Source: a bacterium (lineage in GTDB: Bacteria; Patescibacteriota; Minisyncoccia; Phycocordibacterales; Phycocordibacteraceae). From it: a stretch of 40,537 nt of DNA. The notes beneath the pieces are model-generated. The model was not told the origin of the DNA, did no database searches, and saw only the letters and a list, made by a program, of their open reading frames with translations. Where the stretch lies: contig JAJYJQ010000005.1 in the NCBI GenBank assembly GCA_021789225.1, positions 1 through 40,537 of the forward strand, in the 5' to 3' direction. The stretch's first letter is position 1. Each line of letters begins with the position of its first letter. Both the position numbers and the translations under genes were made by a program. Shown here piece by piece: positions 1 through 8,521 of this stretch.

Positions 1-64
1 CTCAGTTGGTTAGAGCAGTGTCCTTACACGACAAAGGTCGCAGGTTCGAGTCCTGCATCGCCCA
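1..64 (+). tRNA. tRNA-Val(TAC), 5' end truncated by window start
   Basis: D-arm CTCAGTTGGTTAGAGC, anticodon loop CTTACAC (TAC), T-arm GCAGGTTCGAGTCCTGC, 3' acceptor ATCGCCC + A. Confidence 0.9.
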
Positions 65-67
65 CAG

Positions 68-106
68 AACACGCTGCCCTCGGGGTAAAATCGAGGGCAG
101 CGTGTT
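68..106 (+). terminator. Intrinsic-terminator-like hairpin after tRNA-Val
   Basis: 15-bp perfect stem AACACGCTGCCCTCG / CGAGGGCAGCGTGTT. Confidence 0.6.
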
Positions 107-157
107 TCTCCAACTCCTTTGTCGTGCAACGCATCCGCGTTGCACTCCTTTGTCTTG

Positions 158-238
158 TGGGCATGAGAGGACTCGAACCTCCACGTCTTTCGACATACGC
201 ACCTGAAGCGTACGCGGCTACCGTTACGCCACATGCCC
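158..238 (-). tRNA. tRNA-Leu(CAG)
   Basis: Reverse complement GGGCATG...CATGCCC acceptor, anticodon loop TTCAGGT (CAG), long variable arm, T-arm GGAGGTTCGAGTCCTC. Confidence 0.9.
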
Positions 239-291
239 GTGGCATTACTGTGCCATATTCGCGCGTTTTTTTCTAGCACGAGTGCCCGCTC

Positions 292-1341
292 CTACGCCGC
301 CTTCGCGATGGAAGCGTGGGGCGCGAGATCGTAGCCCATGTCTTGGGCAAGCTCTTCGAAAGAGTCCAGACGCGCGCGACGCTCAGCCTGCGCTTTGGCT
401 GCAGCGATTGATGCCTCAAATTGATTGAACACCTCGCGCTTGAGGCCCTCCCGCACTTCAGGCGGAAACGGCGCAAGCTCTTTCTCAAGAAACGCTTTGC
501 GCCCTTCGGCAAAGGAAATCTGCACGTTCGACCAGGCGCGCATGCGGCTGATGAAATATGCCTTGCGCGCAGCATCGAGCGTGCCACCGTTGCGTAGTGT
601 CTCGATAGCATCCGCAATGTCGAGATTTTCCTCGCGGAAGAACGCGTCGCCTTCGCGCCGGAAAACGTCCGGGCCGTCCATTCCGGCTGCACCGATATCA
701 GCAAGCGCGAGAAGTCGAGTCGCAAGCGGCGACTCACCTTCCCTATCGAGCACGGGCTGATACACGGTGCCCTGCGCAAATCCCGGGAATGTGCCCGCGA
801 CGATCGCGTCGTGCACGAGAGCTTCGTCTTTGTCAGTGAATATGTCCGGATATTTTCTCTGCATAGCACGCATGTCCTGAAGCGCTTTCTCGGCACTCAG
901 CTGCTCGTTTTTATCCCGGTGGAGCACCATCATGACCTTTGACATGCCGACGTTCGGCTCAACGATGGTCTTTTCATCGAAATCCATCACGCTGTCGTGA
1001 TAGAAACCACTAACTTTCCCCAAATATTCGTCGCGGGCGGAAACTTCATAGCCCAGTCTCCGCAGCACACTGATGAGGCGCTCCATACGCTCAACTGCGC
1101 GTTCCGTATGTGAAACCCCGTGATACGCGAGCGGCTCAGCGGCACGCTCGAGCATTCGCGCGCGCTCGATTCCCTGCAGATTTTCCGGCACGATCCGCGA
1201 CGGGAGCGCCCGCACGTCTTCGAGCGCGCGCTCGCGCAGCTCGGCCACGGCCTCAATAAACCCGGGCGGAAGCTCTCGTTGCTCCTGCTTCGCAGGTCGC
1301 TCTTTCTTTCTCCCGAATCCCGAGAATCCCTCGGTATACAT
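292..1341 (-). CDS. HD-domain-like phosphohydrolase family protein
   Basis: ORF 292-1416; the upstream part overlaps a tRNA, so start taken at MYTEGFSG (1341). HD-like spacing YHGVSH...FYHDSV...ALADIG. Confidence 0.6.
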   Translation of the reverse strand: MYTEGFSGFGRKKERPAKQEQRELPPGFIEAVAELRERALEDVRALPSRIVPENLQGIERARMLERAAEPLAYHGVSHTERAVERMERLISVLRRLGYEVSARDEYLGKVSGFYHDSVMDFDEKTIVEPNVGMSKVMMVLHRDKNEQLSAEKALQDMRAMQRKYPDIFTDKDEALVHDAIVAGTFPGFAQGTVYQPVLDREGESPLATRLLALADIGAAGMDGPDVFRREGDAFFREENLDIADAIETLRNGGTLDAARKAYFISRMRAWSNVQISFAEGRKAFLEKELAPFPPEVREGLKREVFNQFEASIAAAKAQAERRARLDSFEELAQDMGYDLAPHASIAKAA

Positions 1342-1386
1342 AGCCCAATATTGCCACAGCGCCACAAGCAAGTCAATCGTTCGCTG

Positions 1387-1458
1387 TGCCCCCGCGAGGA
1401 ATCGAACCTCGATCAACGGCTTAGAAGTCCGCAGTTTTATCCATTAAACTACGGGGGC
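1387..1458 (-). tRNA. tRNA-Arg(TCT)
   Basis: GCCCCCG...CGGGGGC acceptor, anticodon loop CTTCTAA (TCT), T-arm CGAGGTTCGATTCCTCG. Confidence 0.9.
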
Positions 1459-1490
1459 GTTTCAATTCAACCACACGCCGCGATGATGCG

Positions 1491-1799
1491 CTATCGCGAT
1501 GGATCAGGAAACGAGTACGCGCCCGACTGGTACTTTTCCTGCTCCGCAGCGCGCGTATCGAAAATCTGCTGCATGCGCTCAAACGTCGTGCGATTGACGC
1601 TCGCGCCCGGGCGCACCAGCACAGCCGGAGAATTCTCACCTGAGATAGTGGCGCGGAAGGTATAGACACTCCAAGCGACACTCGCGATGAGCGCCACTGC
1701 GACGAGAAGAATCAACGCGAACCAGTCACGCGCCGGACGCAGGCGCGTGCCATAGATGAATCGTCGCAGGAACGTGAGGGAGTTGCTTGGGAATTTCAT
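1491..1799 (-). CDS. Small single-TM protein at the end of the pil cluster
   Basis: 102 aa, one TM segment (ALILLVAVALIASVAWSVYTF); start overlaps the stop of the pilO-like gene. Confidence 0.6.
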   Translation of the reverse strand: MKFPSNSLTFLRRFIYGTRLRPARDWFALILLVAVALIASVAWSVYTFRATISGENSPAVLVRPGASVNRTTFERMQQIFDTRAAEQEKYQSGAYSFPDPSR

Positions 1800-2362
1800 G
1801 GCGCCGTCGTAGAGGCGATTTGCGCGAACGCACCGACTGCTGCAGTGAACGTGGCCGTCCAGTGCCCTCCTTTAGCATGCGCGCCATCGCCTTCGCCAGG
1901 CGCTTTCACATAACTGAGCGTAAGGGAGCGCACCACCACATAGTATGGCACGCTCTCGATCGCGCCGACGGTCCGCACCACCGCACTGAACGATCCTTCA
2001 GCCTCTGCCGATACGGTAAGCATCGGATGCGCTCCGTTTTTCTGTGGGGAGACTGAAACGATAGAGACATCCGCTCCCGAGGCGCGCCCGGTCGATTCGA
2101 GCATGTTCAGAAAGGAGACGATGCTGGCGTCAGATACGAGATGTGATTGCACCGCTGCCTCGTCCTCGGCGAGCTCGCCAAGCATAGCCTTCTCTTTCGT
2201 CGCATGAGCGAGTGCGGCGCGCGTATCGAGGATCTCCTGTGCCTGCTCCGCTACCGACGCCCGCATCGCGTCCAGGCGTGTCTGCCACCACGCATACCCC
2301 CCGCCCGCAGCGAGCAAAACGGCGAGTGCGAGAGCAAACCGGATGAGCGTTGAGCGGTTCAT
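1796..2362 (-). CDS. pilO: PilO-like type IV pilus assembly protein
   Basis: 188 aa, N-terminal TM, coiled-coil, then ferredoxin-like pattern; overlaps pilN-like gene; position in pilMNO order. Confidence 0.65.
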   Translation of the reverse strand: MNRSTLIRFALALAVLLAAGGGYAWWQTRLDAMRASVAEQAQEILDTRAALAHATKEKAMLGELAEDEAAVQSHLVSDASIVSFLNMLESTGRASGADVSIVSVSPQKNGAHPMLTVSAEAEGSFSAVVRTVGAIESVPYYVVVRSLTLSYVKAPGEGDGAHAKGGHWTATFTAAVGAFAQIASTTAP

Positions 2363-2925
2363 GGTGTGGCGGTACCGGTGAGGGTGACAGTAAAGGCAAT
2401 ATCTGTCTCCTTTGCGTACGCTTCAACCGGCAGATTGACACCGGTAATGAACGGCGCCGCTTCGAGTGCGCGCTGGTACTGCTGGAGCGCGTTGCGAGTC
2501 GCAGCCGTACCGGAGAGCGCCATCGTGCCTGGTTTGGGAGGCTGCGGCGCCGTGTAGCTGACGCTTGAAATCGTGATGCCCTCATGCGGAATGCCGAGAA
2601 CCGCACGGATGGCGGCGCTCGCCATAGGGACGCCCTCAAGTCCGGCAAGGAAGGCGGTGTTTTCGTTGAGCGCCTTAAGCCGAGCGTTCGTCTCGCCGAT
2701 ACGCTGCCGAGAAAGTTGTGCGTTGAGACTCTCGAGCTCCTGGCGCTGGCTCGTCGCTTCGCGCGAGAGATACAGATAGGCCGGGGCGCTCAGGAACCCA
2801 TGCACCGTCACGAGCACTGCGCCCCCCAGAAGCGCGATGGTCGCGAGCCGCACGAAATACGCGCGGCGCATAGCGCGGATGCGCGGCAGCGGGAGAAGAT
2901 TGGTGCGCCAGTTTCTAAATGCCAT
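2359..2925 (-). CDS. pilN: PilN-like type IV pilus assembly protein
   Basis: Starts MAFRNWRTNLLPLPRIRAMRRAYFVR (typical NLLP motif), TM, coiled-coil; directly downstream of pilM. Confidence 0.75.
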   Translation of the reverse strand: MAFRNWRTNLLPLPRIRAMRRAYFVRLATIALLGGAVLVTVHGFLSAPAYLYLSREATSQRQELESLNAQLSRQRIGETNARLKALNENTAFLAGLEGVPMASAAIRAVLGIPHEGITISSVSYTAPQPPKPGTMALSGTAATRNALQQYQRALEAAPFITGVNLPVEAYAKETDIAFTVTLTGTATP

Positions 2926-4006
2926 AAAAATCACGGAGCGCGAGCCCGATCGTAGTCGCATAGGCAAATGACTGCGCATAGTCCACGCTCGGCAGCCACA
3001 CGTCCCGGGACGCGAGGTTGGTAAGCACATCGCCAAGCATGACCGGGACATTGAACGAACTCGAGAAATATTCCGGCAAGCCGCGTACCGTCGCGTTGCC
3101 GCCCACCAGAAGCACGTGCGAGATAGGCTGGCAGTCCTTCTCGTTCGTCGCGCGCGCCTGCCAGTAGTCGAGGCGCCGCTTCACCTCGTCGCGGATGACG
3201 GAGGCTGACAGGAGCATCGCGGCCAAGTATTCGTCGTTGCCGCCCGAGGAGACGATGCCGTGCTCCATCTTCACGCGGTGTGCCTCTTTCTCTTGCACGC
3301 CGAAGTATTTCTGCACCGCGAGCGTGAGCGCGTGCCCGCCCACGTCGAGCGTGGTCGCGAAGCGCGGCAACCGACGCTCCGCGATGATGATTTTCGTCGT
3401 CGACCGGCCGATATCGACCACCATGACCGTTTCGCTCGTCCCAGGCGGCAGGAGCGCGCGCATGCCCGCAAACGTCTCACTCTCCATCGAGCGCGGCTCG
3501 ATATGCACCTCATCGAGGATGCGCAGCGTGCTCTCGATCACACGCCGTGCGTACCCGACCCCGACCACAAGTGTCTCCTGCCCCGACGTGTGGAGAGGCG
3601 CGATGTCGAACGCGACCTCGCCCGGCGGGAGCGGCACATACTCGTCAATGTGCTGCTCGACCGCCATATACCATTCCTCTTGATTTTTCCCCGACACGCG
3701 CGCCTCGAACAGATATGCCTTTGATTCCGGGAGAGCGACATGCGCTGCCTTGATACCTCGTTCCTTCGCGAGTTTCCGCACAATGTCAGAAATGACTTTC
3801 GGGTCGACGACCTCGCTCCGGACCACAGCGCCGTCGGGCAGCATGATTTCGTCAAACGAAGTCGCTTCGATGCCGTGCGTGCGCTCGGCAAGGAGCACCG
3901 CCTTGATGCTGCTCGTAGAGATCTCGATGCCGGCAGTCGGGAGCGCGAGGTAGCTCGGTGGCGGGAAGTGGACGCGCGCGAAGCGATTGAGAGAGAGCTC
4001 AGACAT
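2915..4006 (-). CDS. pilM: PilM-like actin-fold pilus assembly protein
   Basis: 363 aa; GIEISTSSIKAVLL, VVDIGRSTTKI, LLVGGNATVRGLPEYF actin-fold motifs. Confidence 0.85.
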   Translation of the reverse strand: MSELSLNRFARVHFPPPSYLALPTAGIEISTSSIKAVLLAERTHGIEATSFDEIMLPDGAVVRSEVVDPKVISDIVRKLAKERGIKAAHVALPESKAYLFEARVSGKNQEEWYMAVEQHIDEYVPLPPGEVAFDIAPLHTSGQETLVVGVGYARRVIESTLRILDEVHIEPRSMESETFAGMRALLPPGTSETVMVVDIGRSTTKIIIAERRLPRFATTLDVGGHALTLAVQKYFGVQEKEAHRVKMEHGIVSSGGNDEYLAAMLLSASVIRDEVKRRLDYWQARATNEKDCQPISHVLLVGGNATVRGLPEYFSSSFNVPVMLGDVLTNLASRDVWLPSVDYAQSFAYATTIGLALRDFYGI

Positions 4007-4031
4007 TACGCTCTTAGTATATCGGGCACTG

Positions 4032-4079
4032 GCGCGCGAAAAAAGCGCGCTATGCCCAGGCGCGCTTTTTTCGCGCGCG
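4032..4079. terminator. Symmetric terminator-like hairpin
   Basis: GCGCGCGAAAAAAGCGCG ... CGCGCTTTTTTCGCGCGC inverted repeat between two minus-strand genes. Confidence 0.55.
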
Positions 4080-4089
4080 GCCTCTCCCG

Positions 4090-4428
4090 CTAATGTGCGC
4101 CCGTACCCGGCGGAATCTGTCGGTCCGGCGTAAGGAACGCGAACGTGTCGTCCTTCCCCACCGCAAAGAGCATACCGTTGGATTCGTAGCCGCGAATAGT
4201 GCGCGGTTCGAGATTTGTCACGAAGGTAAGCTGCTTTCCCACGAGCTCCTCGGGTAACGATACGTACGCAGCGATGCCCGAGACGATCTGCCGCGGCGCT
4301 TCTTCGCCGAGATCCACCATGAGCCGGAGGAGCTTATCCGTATCCGGGATGCGCTCGGCACTCAGTATGGTGCCGACCTTTACTTCTATCTTCGCGAATT
4401 CATCTATGGAAATCCTCTCTTTGTTCAT
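4090..4428 (-). CDS. tRNA-binding OB-fold protein (Trbp111 / MetRS-beta-like)
   Basis: IDEFAKIEVKVGTILSAERIPDTDKLLRLMVDLGEE...RQIVSGIAAYVSLPEELVGKQLTFVTNLEPRTIRGYESNGMLFAV. Confidence 0.9.
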   Translation of the reverse strand: MNKERISIDEFAKIEVKVGTILSAERIPDTDKLLRLMVDLGEEAPRQIVSGIAAYVSLPEELVGKQLTFVTNLEPRTIRGYESNGMLFAVGKDDTFAFLTPDRQIPPGTGAH

Positions 4429-4431
4429 ACG

Positions 4432-4842
4432 CTATGAGCCTACCGCCTCTCGCCCGTTCTGCCTAGTGAGATAGCTCGTAAGGATGAGCGCCGCCGCGGA
4501 TGCATCCACGATGCCGCTCATGCGTTCGCCCGTAGGTAAGCGGCGTGCTTCTTGCGTCGTGAGAGTTTCGGGCTCGTAAAAGACCGGCACGCCCGCTTGA
4601 GCGGCGAGCTCCTTGCCGAGCGCGCGAGCAGCCTCCGCAATCGGATTGTCCGCGCCAGAGAAATCTTTCGACTCGCCGATGACGACCGCTCCTACCCCCT
4701 CCTGCGCGATAAGCGCTGCGAGCCGCTCAGCAAGCGTCGCGTCTGTCGGCACCACGGCTTTCGGGAAGCCCATGGTGCCCGCCTCGTCAGAGAGTGCGAG
4801 GCCGGTTTTCTTGGTGCCGTAGTCGATGCCGAGATAGCGCAT
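4432..4842 (-). CDS. ruvX: Putative pre-16S rRNA nuclease / Holliday junction resolvase RuvX (YqgF)
   Basis: MRYLGIDYGTKKTGLALSDEAG... GESKDFSG; start set at 4842. Confidence 0.85.
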   Translation of the reverse strand: MRYLGIDYGTKKTGLALSDEAGTMGFPKAVVPTDATLAERLAALIAQEGVGAVVIGESKDFSGADNPIAEAARALGKELAAQAGVPVFYEPETLTTQEARRLPTGERMSGIVDASAAALILTSYLTRQNGREAVGS

Positions 4843-4848
4843 GCGCGT

Positions 4849-4854
4849 ATAGTA
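4849..4854 (-). promoter_or_regulatory. -10-like TACTAT, 6 nt before ruvX ATG 4842
   Basis: Minus strand TACTAT-ACGCGC-ATG. Confidence 0.5.
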
Positions 4855-4895
4855 GCAGACCCACACACGCGCCGGGCTTCGCGCAGCGCGTGTGG

Positions 4896-4901
4896 TATAC
4901 T
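4896..4901 (+). promoter_or_regulatory. -10-like TATACT, 8 nt before ATG 4910
   Basis: GTGTGGTATACT-N8-ATG. Confidence 0.6.
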
Positions 4902-4909
4902 CTCGCCAT

Positions 4910-5182
4910 ATGCATACCCTCTTCTTTTCCCCCTTTGCTGCTGGTCTTGGATTCGGTATCTTCCTGCCGCTTCTTATCCTGCTCGTCGTCGCCGTCATCG
5001 TGCTCAAGGGCTACGCGCTCTGGTATAGTGCACGCGCCGGGCAGAAATGGTGGTTTATCGCCATGCTCGTCGTGAATACGGTCGGCATCCTGGAGATCAT
5101 CTATCTCATCTGGTTCCGCCCGAGATCACTCGCAGACAACACGAACGAAAAGAGCACGCCGACCGATTCATCAGCGGCGTAG
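4910..5182 (+). CDS. Small two-TM protein, DUF5652-like
   Basis: MHTLFFSPF...LWYSARAGQKWWFIAMLVVNTVGILEIIYLIWF. Confidence 0.65.
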   Translation: MHTLFFSPFAAGLGFGIFLPLLILLVVAVIVLKGYALWYSARAGQKWWFIAMLVVNTVGILEIIYLIWFRPRSLADNTNEKSTPTDSSAA

Positions 5183-5215
5183 CAACCAGCCGTGCGCCGC
5201 TACGCGGCGCACGAT

Positions 5216-5299
5216 GGAGGGGTGCTCCGAATGGTAAGGAACCTGTCTTGAAAACAGGCGGCCCGAAAGGCCTTGCGGGTTCGAGTCCCGCCCCCTCCG
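5216..5299 (+). tRNA. tRNA-Ser(TGA)
   Basis: GGAGGGG...CCCCTCC acceptor, anticodon loop CTTGAAA (TGA), long variable arm, T-arm GCGGGTTCGAGTCCCGC. Confidence 0.92.
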
Positions 5300-5330
5300 C
5301 AGCTTAGAGCGCAACGAGAAACTGATCTAA

Positions 5331-5396
5331 AAACAAAAGGGCCCCGGCAAATCTCTCGAACGTGTGGATAACGTCCAAAAAATTTGCGCGGAGCCC
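5331..5396 (-). terminator. Terminator of the minus-strand gene 5443-6240
   Basis: Minus strand GGGCTCCGCGCAAAT...ATTTGCCGGGGCCC followed by TTTTGTTTTT. Confidence 0.6.
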
Positions 5397-5442
5397 AAGG
5401 TTCAAGAGTGCAAGAGAATCAAGAACCCCCCGCACTCAAGTT

Positions 5443-6240
5443 TCAGAACTTCCGGGCAGCCGCAAGACCAAGATCATCGAAGCGGACGCCGTCCCAGTAG
5501 CTGTCAACGCTGAGACCCTCGGCGCCAAAGCTGCCGACGCACACGCGGTAGCCATGGGAGCCCAGGCTTGAAGTCCGCACGTAGTGATTCGGCAGCAGGT
5601 AAACACCGCGAACCGCCTTGTACGTCGTGAGGGCCCAGACCGTTTCGGCCGTGTTCGGCACGATTGCGGGATCGGTAATGAGCTCCCGTTGCTCCGACCA
5701 ACTCTTGCTGAGCGAACCGGCTATCGGCTCCTTGCGGACGGCGATCCATTTCGTCTCGATCTTGTCGTCGCGACTGAACTCCTGCTCATTCTCGGCGTAC
5801 CATCCGCCCTCCTTTGAGTAGAAGTCGTCGTTCTTGACGTTGCGGACGTCGAGAAGCGACATTGGCTTCGGCGGACCGGCGACGAGCATCATGCCGTTGT
5901 CGCGACACCACTCGAGGCTTGCCTTATCCGGAAGAGAGTCGCCGAAAAAGGCGAGATGCTCGTCGGTGTAGGCGAGATTCCGCGCCTGCGCGATCTCCTC
6001 GGGGGAGATGAAGTCCTTGCCGAGAATCGTGCGGGCGAGGTCGTAGTTCGGTGCCTTGGCGGTGAACCGCCGTGCGCCGTCCACGAGGTAGTTCTGGTAC
6101 TTGCCACCCTTCGCGAACAGGCACTGGAGGCCGTCCTTGTCGGGGTTGACTTCCTGAAGGATGCGCTCGACCGCATCCTCGATGAAACGCTTGAGTTGCT
6201 TTTCCTGCTTGGGCGTTCTGGACGTGATCCGTGAGGTCAT
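5443..6240 (-). CDS. CPR-type hypothetical protein with C-type-lectin/DGR-variable-like C-terminus
   Basis: 265 aa from MTSRITSRTPK (6240); SD GAAGGAGAACGACG-ATG; C-term GVYLLPNHYVRTSSLGSHGYRVCVGSFGAEGLSVDSYWDGVRFDDLGLAAARKF. Confidence 0.6.
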   Translation of the reverse strand: MTSRITSRTPKQEKQLKRFIEDAVERILQEVNPDKDGLQCLFAKGGKYQNYLVDGARRFTAKAPNYDLARTILGKDFISPEEIAQARNLAYTDEHLAFFGDSLPDKASLEWCRDNGMMLVAGPPKPMSLLDVRNVKNDDFYSKEGGWYAENEQEFSRDDKIETKWIAVRKEPIAGSLSKSWSEQRELITDPAIVPNTAETVWALTTYKAVRGVYLLPNHYVRTSSLGSHGYRVCVGSFGAEGLSVDSYWDGVRFDDLGLAAARKF

Positions 6241-6327
6241 CGTCGTTCTCCTTCGCATTGGTTTTCGTCCGAAGCGCTCGGACGGGCGTCTCGTCCCTTG
6301 TTTTTTGAAGGGCCACTAGTCTTTGAG

Positions 6328-7366
6328 ATTTGAACGCTCGCACCTATTGTGCGTGCATGAAAAAAGAAACGATGGGCGCCGATCACTCGGGCGGAACGCG
6401 ATGAGATACAGATCCTGCACGGAAAGGGATACTCACTCGCAGAGATAGGCGCGGCGCTCGAGCGCCCCAAGAGCGCTGTCTGGTACGAAGTGCACAAGAA
6501 AGGACGAAAGGGTCGGCCATACGATGCAGCCTATGCCGAGCACCGTACGTACGTGAGGCGGCGAAGCCATCGGGCCGTCGGCAAGAAGATAGCCCTGCAC
6601 AAGGAGCTGCGCTCGTTCGTCGAGACGCACCTCATGGACGACCAGTCACCCGAGAACATTGCACTCCGGCTGAAGCGGATTGAGAAGAACCTCCCCTATG
6701 CCTCCGCCTCGGCCATACGGCGGTACATCAAGAGTCCGTATGGTCGGAGGATCGAATCACACCGGGCGAAGGTGTTCCGGAAGCGGCGGAGACAGGTTTC
6801 CAGCAGGCGTATCGAAGGGAAGCGCATGATCGACCAACGACCGAGCAAAATCAACAAACGGTGGGGCTTGGGCCACATGGAGGGCGACTTCATCGTGTCG
6901 GGCAAAAGCGGGAAAGGCATCATCCTCGGTCTGCGCGACCGCAAGGTGCGAAAGAACCTTCTGGAGCGGATACTGCCCGTGTCGGTGAAGAACGTGGAGC
7001 GGGCGCTCACGCGCATAAAGAAACGCTATCCCGAGATGCAAACCATCACCTTCGACAATGACATTCTCTTTCTGGAGCACAAACGACTGGAAAAGGTGCT
7101 TGGTGTCCGTATCTATTTCTGCCACGCGCATGCTCCTTGGGAGAAGCCGTCCATTGAGAACCTCAACAAAGACTTGCGACGATACATCCCGAAGAGCTCG
7201 GACATCTCGACGTATACAAGAGCGTTTGTGCAGAAGCTCGAGGAAGATGAACCGTCGCTTCATGGATGTGCTCGAGAGTCTCACACCGGACGAAGCGTAC
7301 GAGCGAGAGAAACGGCGACGCGCCGCAGAGGCGGCGCGTCGGAAGAAGAAATTCAAGCGTTCAAAT
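6328..7366 (+). mobile_element. IS30-like insertion element (degraded)
   Basis: 11-bp perfect inverted repeat ATTTGAACGCT (6328-6338) / AGCGTTCAAAT (7356-7366) flanking an IS30-like transposase reading frame; exact ends uncertain. Confidence 0.55.
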
Positions 7367-7369
7367 TGA
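6357..7369 (+). pseudogene. IS30 family transposase, two apparent frameshifts
   Basis: Reconstructed MKKKRWAPITRAERDEIQILHGKGYSLAEIGAALERPKSAVWYEVHKKG... + WGLGHMEGDFIVSGKSGKGIILGLRDRK + TFDND + ENLNKDLRRYIPKSSD + MNRRFMDVLESLTPDEAYE; frame breaks at A6 after ATG (6360-6365) and near 7238-7247. Confidence 0.75.
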
Positions 7370-7471
7370 GGGGTTGGGGTGCCAAGGAACAAGCTATGCT
7401 TAGCGTAGCACGCATGCTTGTTATTGTCAAATTTTTGACGCCCGACTCATTCTGACTAGAATGAGGAAATC

Positions 7472-7975
7472 ATGAGGTTGGCGATTCCGTACCACAAGCA
7501 AAGCGAAGAGCACACCTGCGGGCCAGCGGTTCTCCAGATGGCATTTGAATATTTTGGCTATCTGCGTCCGCAGCACGAGCTTGTGGAGCACACCGCAACG
7601 AGCCCGGAGACCGGCACGAACACCGCGCTCATGGTCAAAGCAGCGACCGAGCACGGCTTCTATTGCTACGTCAACACGCACTCCTCACTGCGCGAGATAC
7701 GCTATTTTCTCAAACAAGAGCTCCCGGTCATCGTGAATTTCATCGAGCCCTCGAGCGACTCGGGTCACTTCGCGGTCGTTTCCGGTCTCACGCCTTTTTC
7801 TATACTCCTCAACGACCCCTGGAACGGAAAGAATTTTCGCATGTCGCGCAAGCAGTTTCTTGCGCGCTGGTATTCCGAGCACCAGATAGAAGATGTCGCG
7901 TGGCTCATGGTGCTCTCGCGCTCAGCATTTCCGATGGGTATACAGCACTCCCCTGCCGCCATGCACAGTATGTAG
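7472..7975 (+). CDS. Peptidase C39-like cysteine protease family protein
   Basis: IPYHKQSEEHTCGPAVLQMAFEYFG...SGHFAVVSGL...LLNDPWNGKNFRMSRKQFLARWY (Cys, His, Asp arrangement). Confidence 0.75.
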   Translation: MRLAIPYHKQSEEHTCGPAVLQMAFEYFGYLRPQHELVEHTATSPETGTNTALMVKAATEHGFYCYVNTHSSLREIRYFLKQELPVIVNFIEPSSDSGHFAVVSGLTPFSILLNDPWNGKNFRMSRKQFLARWYSEHQIEDVAWLMVLSRSAFPMGIQHSPAAMHSM

Positions 7976-7979
7976 TGTG

Positions 7980-8000
7980 TGCGCGCCGCGCAGCGGCGCG
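7980..8000. terminator. GC-rich hairpin between 7472 and 8022 genes
   Basis: GCGCGCCGC GCA GCGGCGCGC perfect 9-bp stem, ends 8 nt before a -10-like TATAGT. Confidence 0.45.
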
Positions 8001-8007
8001 CGGGTGC

Positions 8008-8013
8008 TATAGT
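8008..8013 (+). promoter_or_regulatory. -10-like TATAGT, 8 nt before ATG 8022
   Basis: GGTGCTATAGT-N8-ATG (extended TGC). Confidence 0.6.
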
Positions 8014-8021
8014 TTTCATAT

Positions 8022-8495
8022 ATGTCACGCGCACCGCGATTCGAGTGGAATGCGAAAGAGCACGAGTTCGACGACAAACCCGCCGAATGGTACTGGGGGC
8101 TCGGCATCGTTGCAGCCTCAGGCGTGATCGCAAGCATCCTGTTCGGCAACTATCTCCTCGCACTTGTGCTCATCACGGCCGCATTCGCTATCGCGCTCCA
8201 GGCCGCGAAAGAACCGCGCACACACTACATCGCCCTCTCAGAAGACGGCCTCATCATAGAGCACCGCCTCTACCCCTTCGACCTCATGCGTTCGTTCAGC
8301 ATGCTCGAGTACATTGATAGCGCAAAACCGCCCGTCCTTTCCATCAAGACGCACAGCCTGCTTGCGCCGCACCTCATGATCCCACTCGACGGCGTAGACG
8401 CCGATGCGGTGTATGCATTCATGTTCGCGTACGTCGAAGAAGACGAACACCGCGAGACCTTCGTTGACCACCTGATGCGTCTCTTGCGGCTGTAG
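8022..8495 (+). CDS. Conserved CPR membrane protein (two TM helices plus PH-like C-terminus)
   Basis: 157 aa, WNAKEHEFDDKPAEWYWGLGIVAASGVIASILFGNYLLALVLITAAFAIAL. Confidence 0.55.
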   Translation: MSRAPRFEWNAKEHEFDDKPAEWYWGLGIVAASGVIASILFGNYLLALVLITAAFAIALQAAKEPRTHYIALSEDGLIIEHRLYPFDLMRSFSMLEYIDSAKPPVLSIKTHSLLAPHLMIPLDGVDADAVYAFMFAYVEEDEHRETFVDHLMRLLRL

Positions 8496-8521
8496 AGCAT
8501 GCGCCGACAAAGAAAGACATG

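Noticed and set aside
1342-1416. N-terminal extension of the HD-domain ORF (MIEVRFLAGAQRT...)
   Set aside because: It overlaps the minus-strand tRNA-Arg gene; the internal ATG at 1341 is preferred.
6360-6366. A AAA AAG slippery heptamer at the start of the IS30 transposase
   Set aside because: A classical -1 shift would not give the transposase frame; loss of one A (or +1) is required, so programmed -1 frameshifting is not supported.
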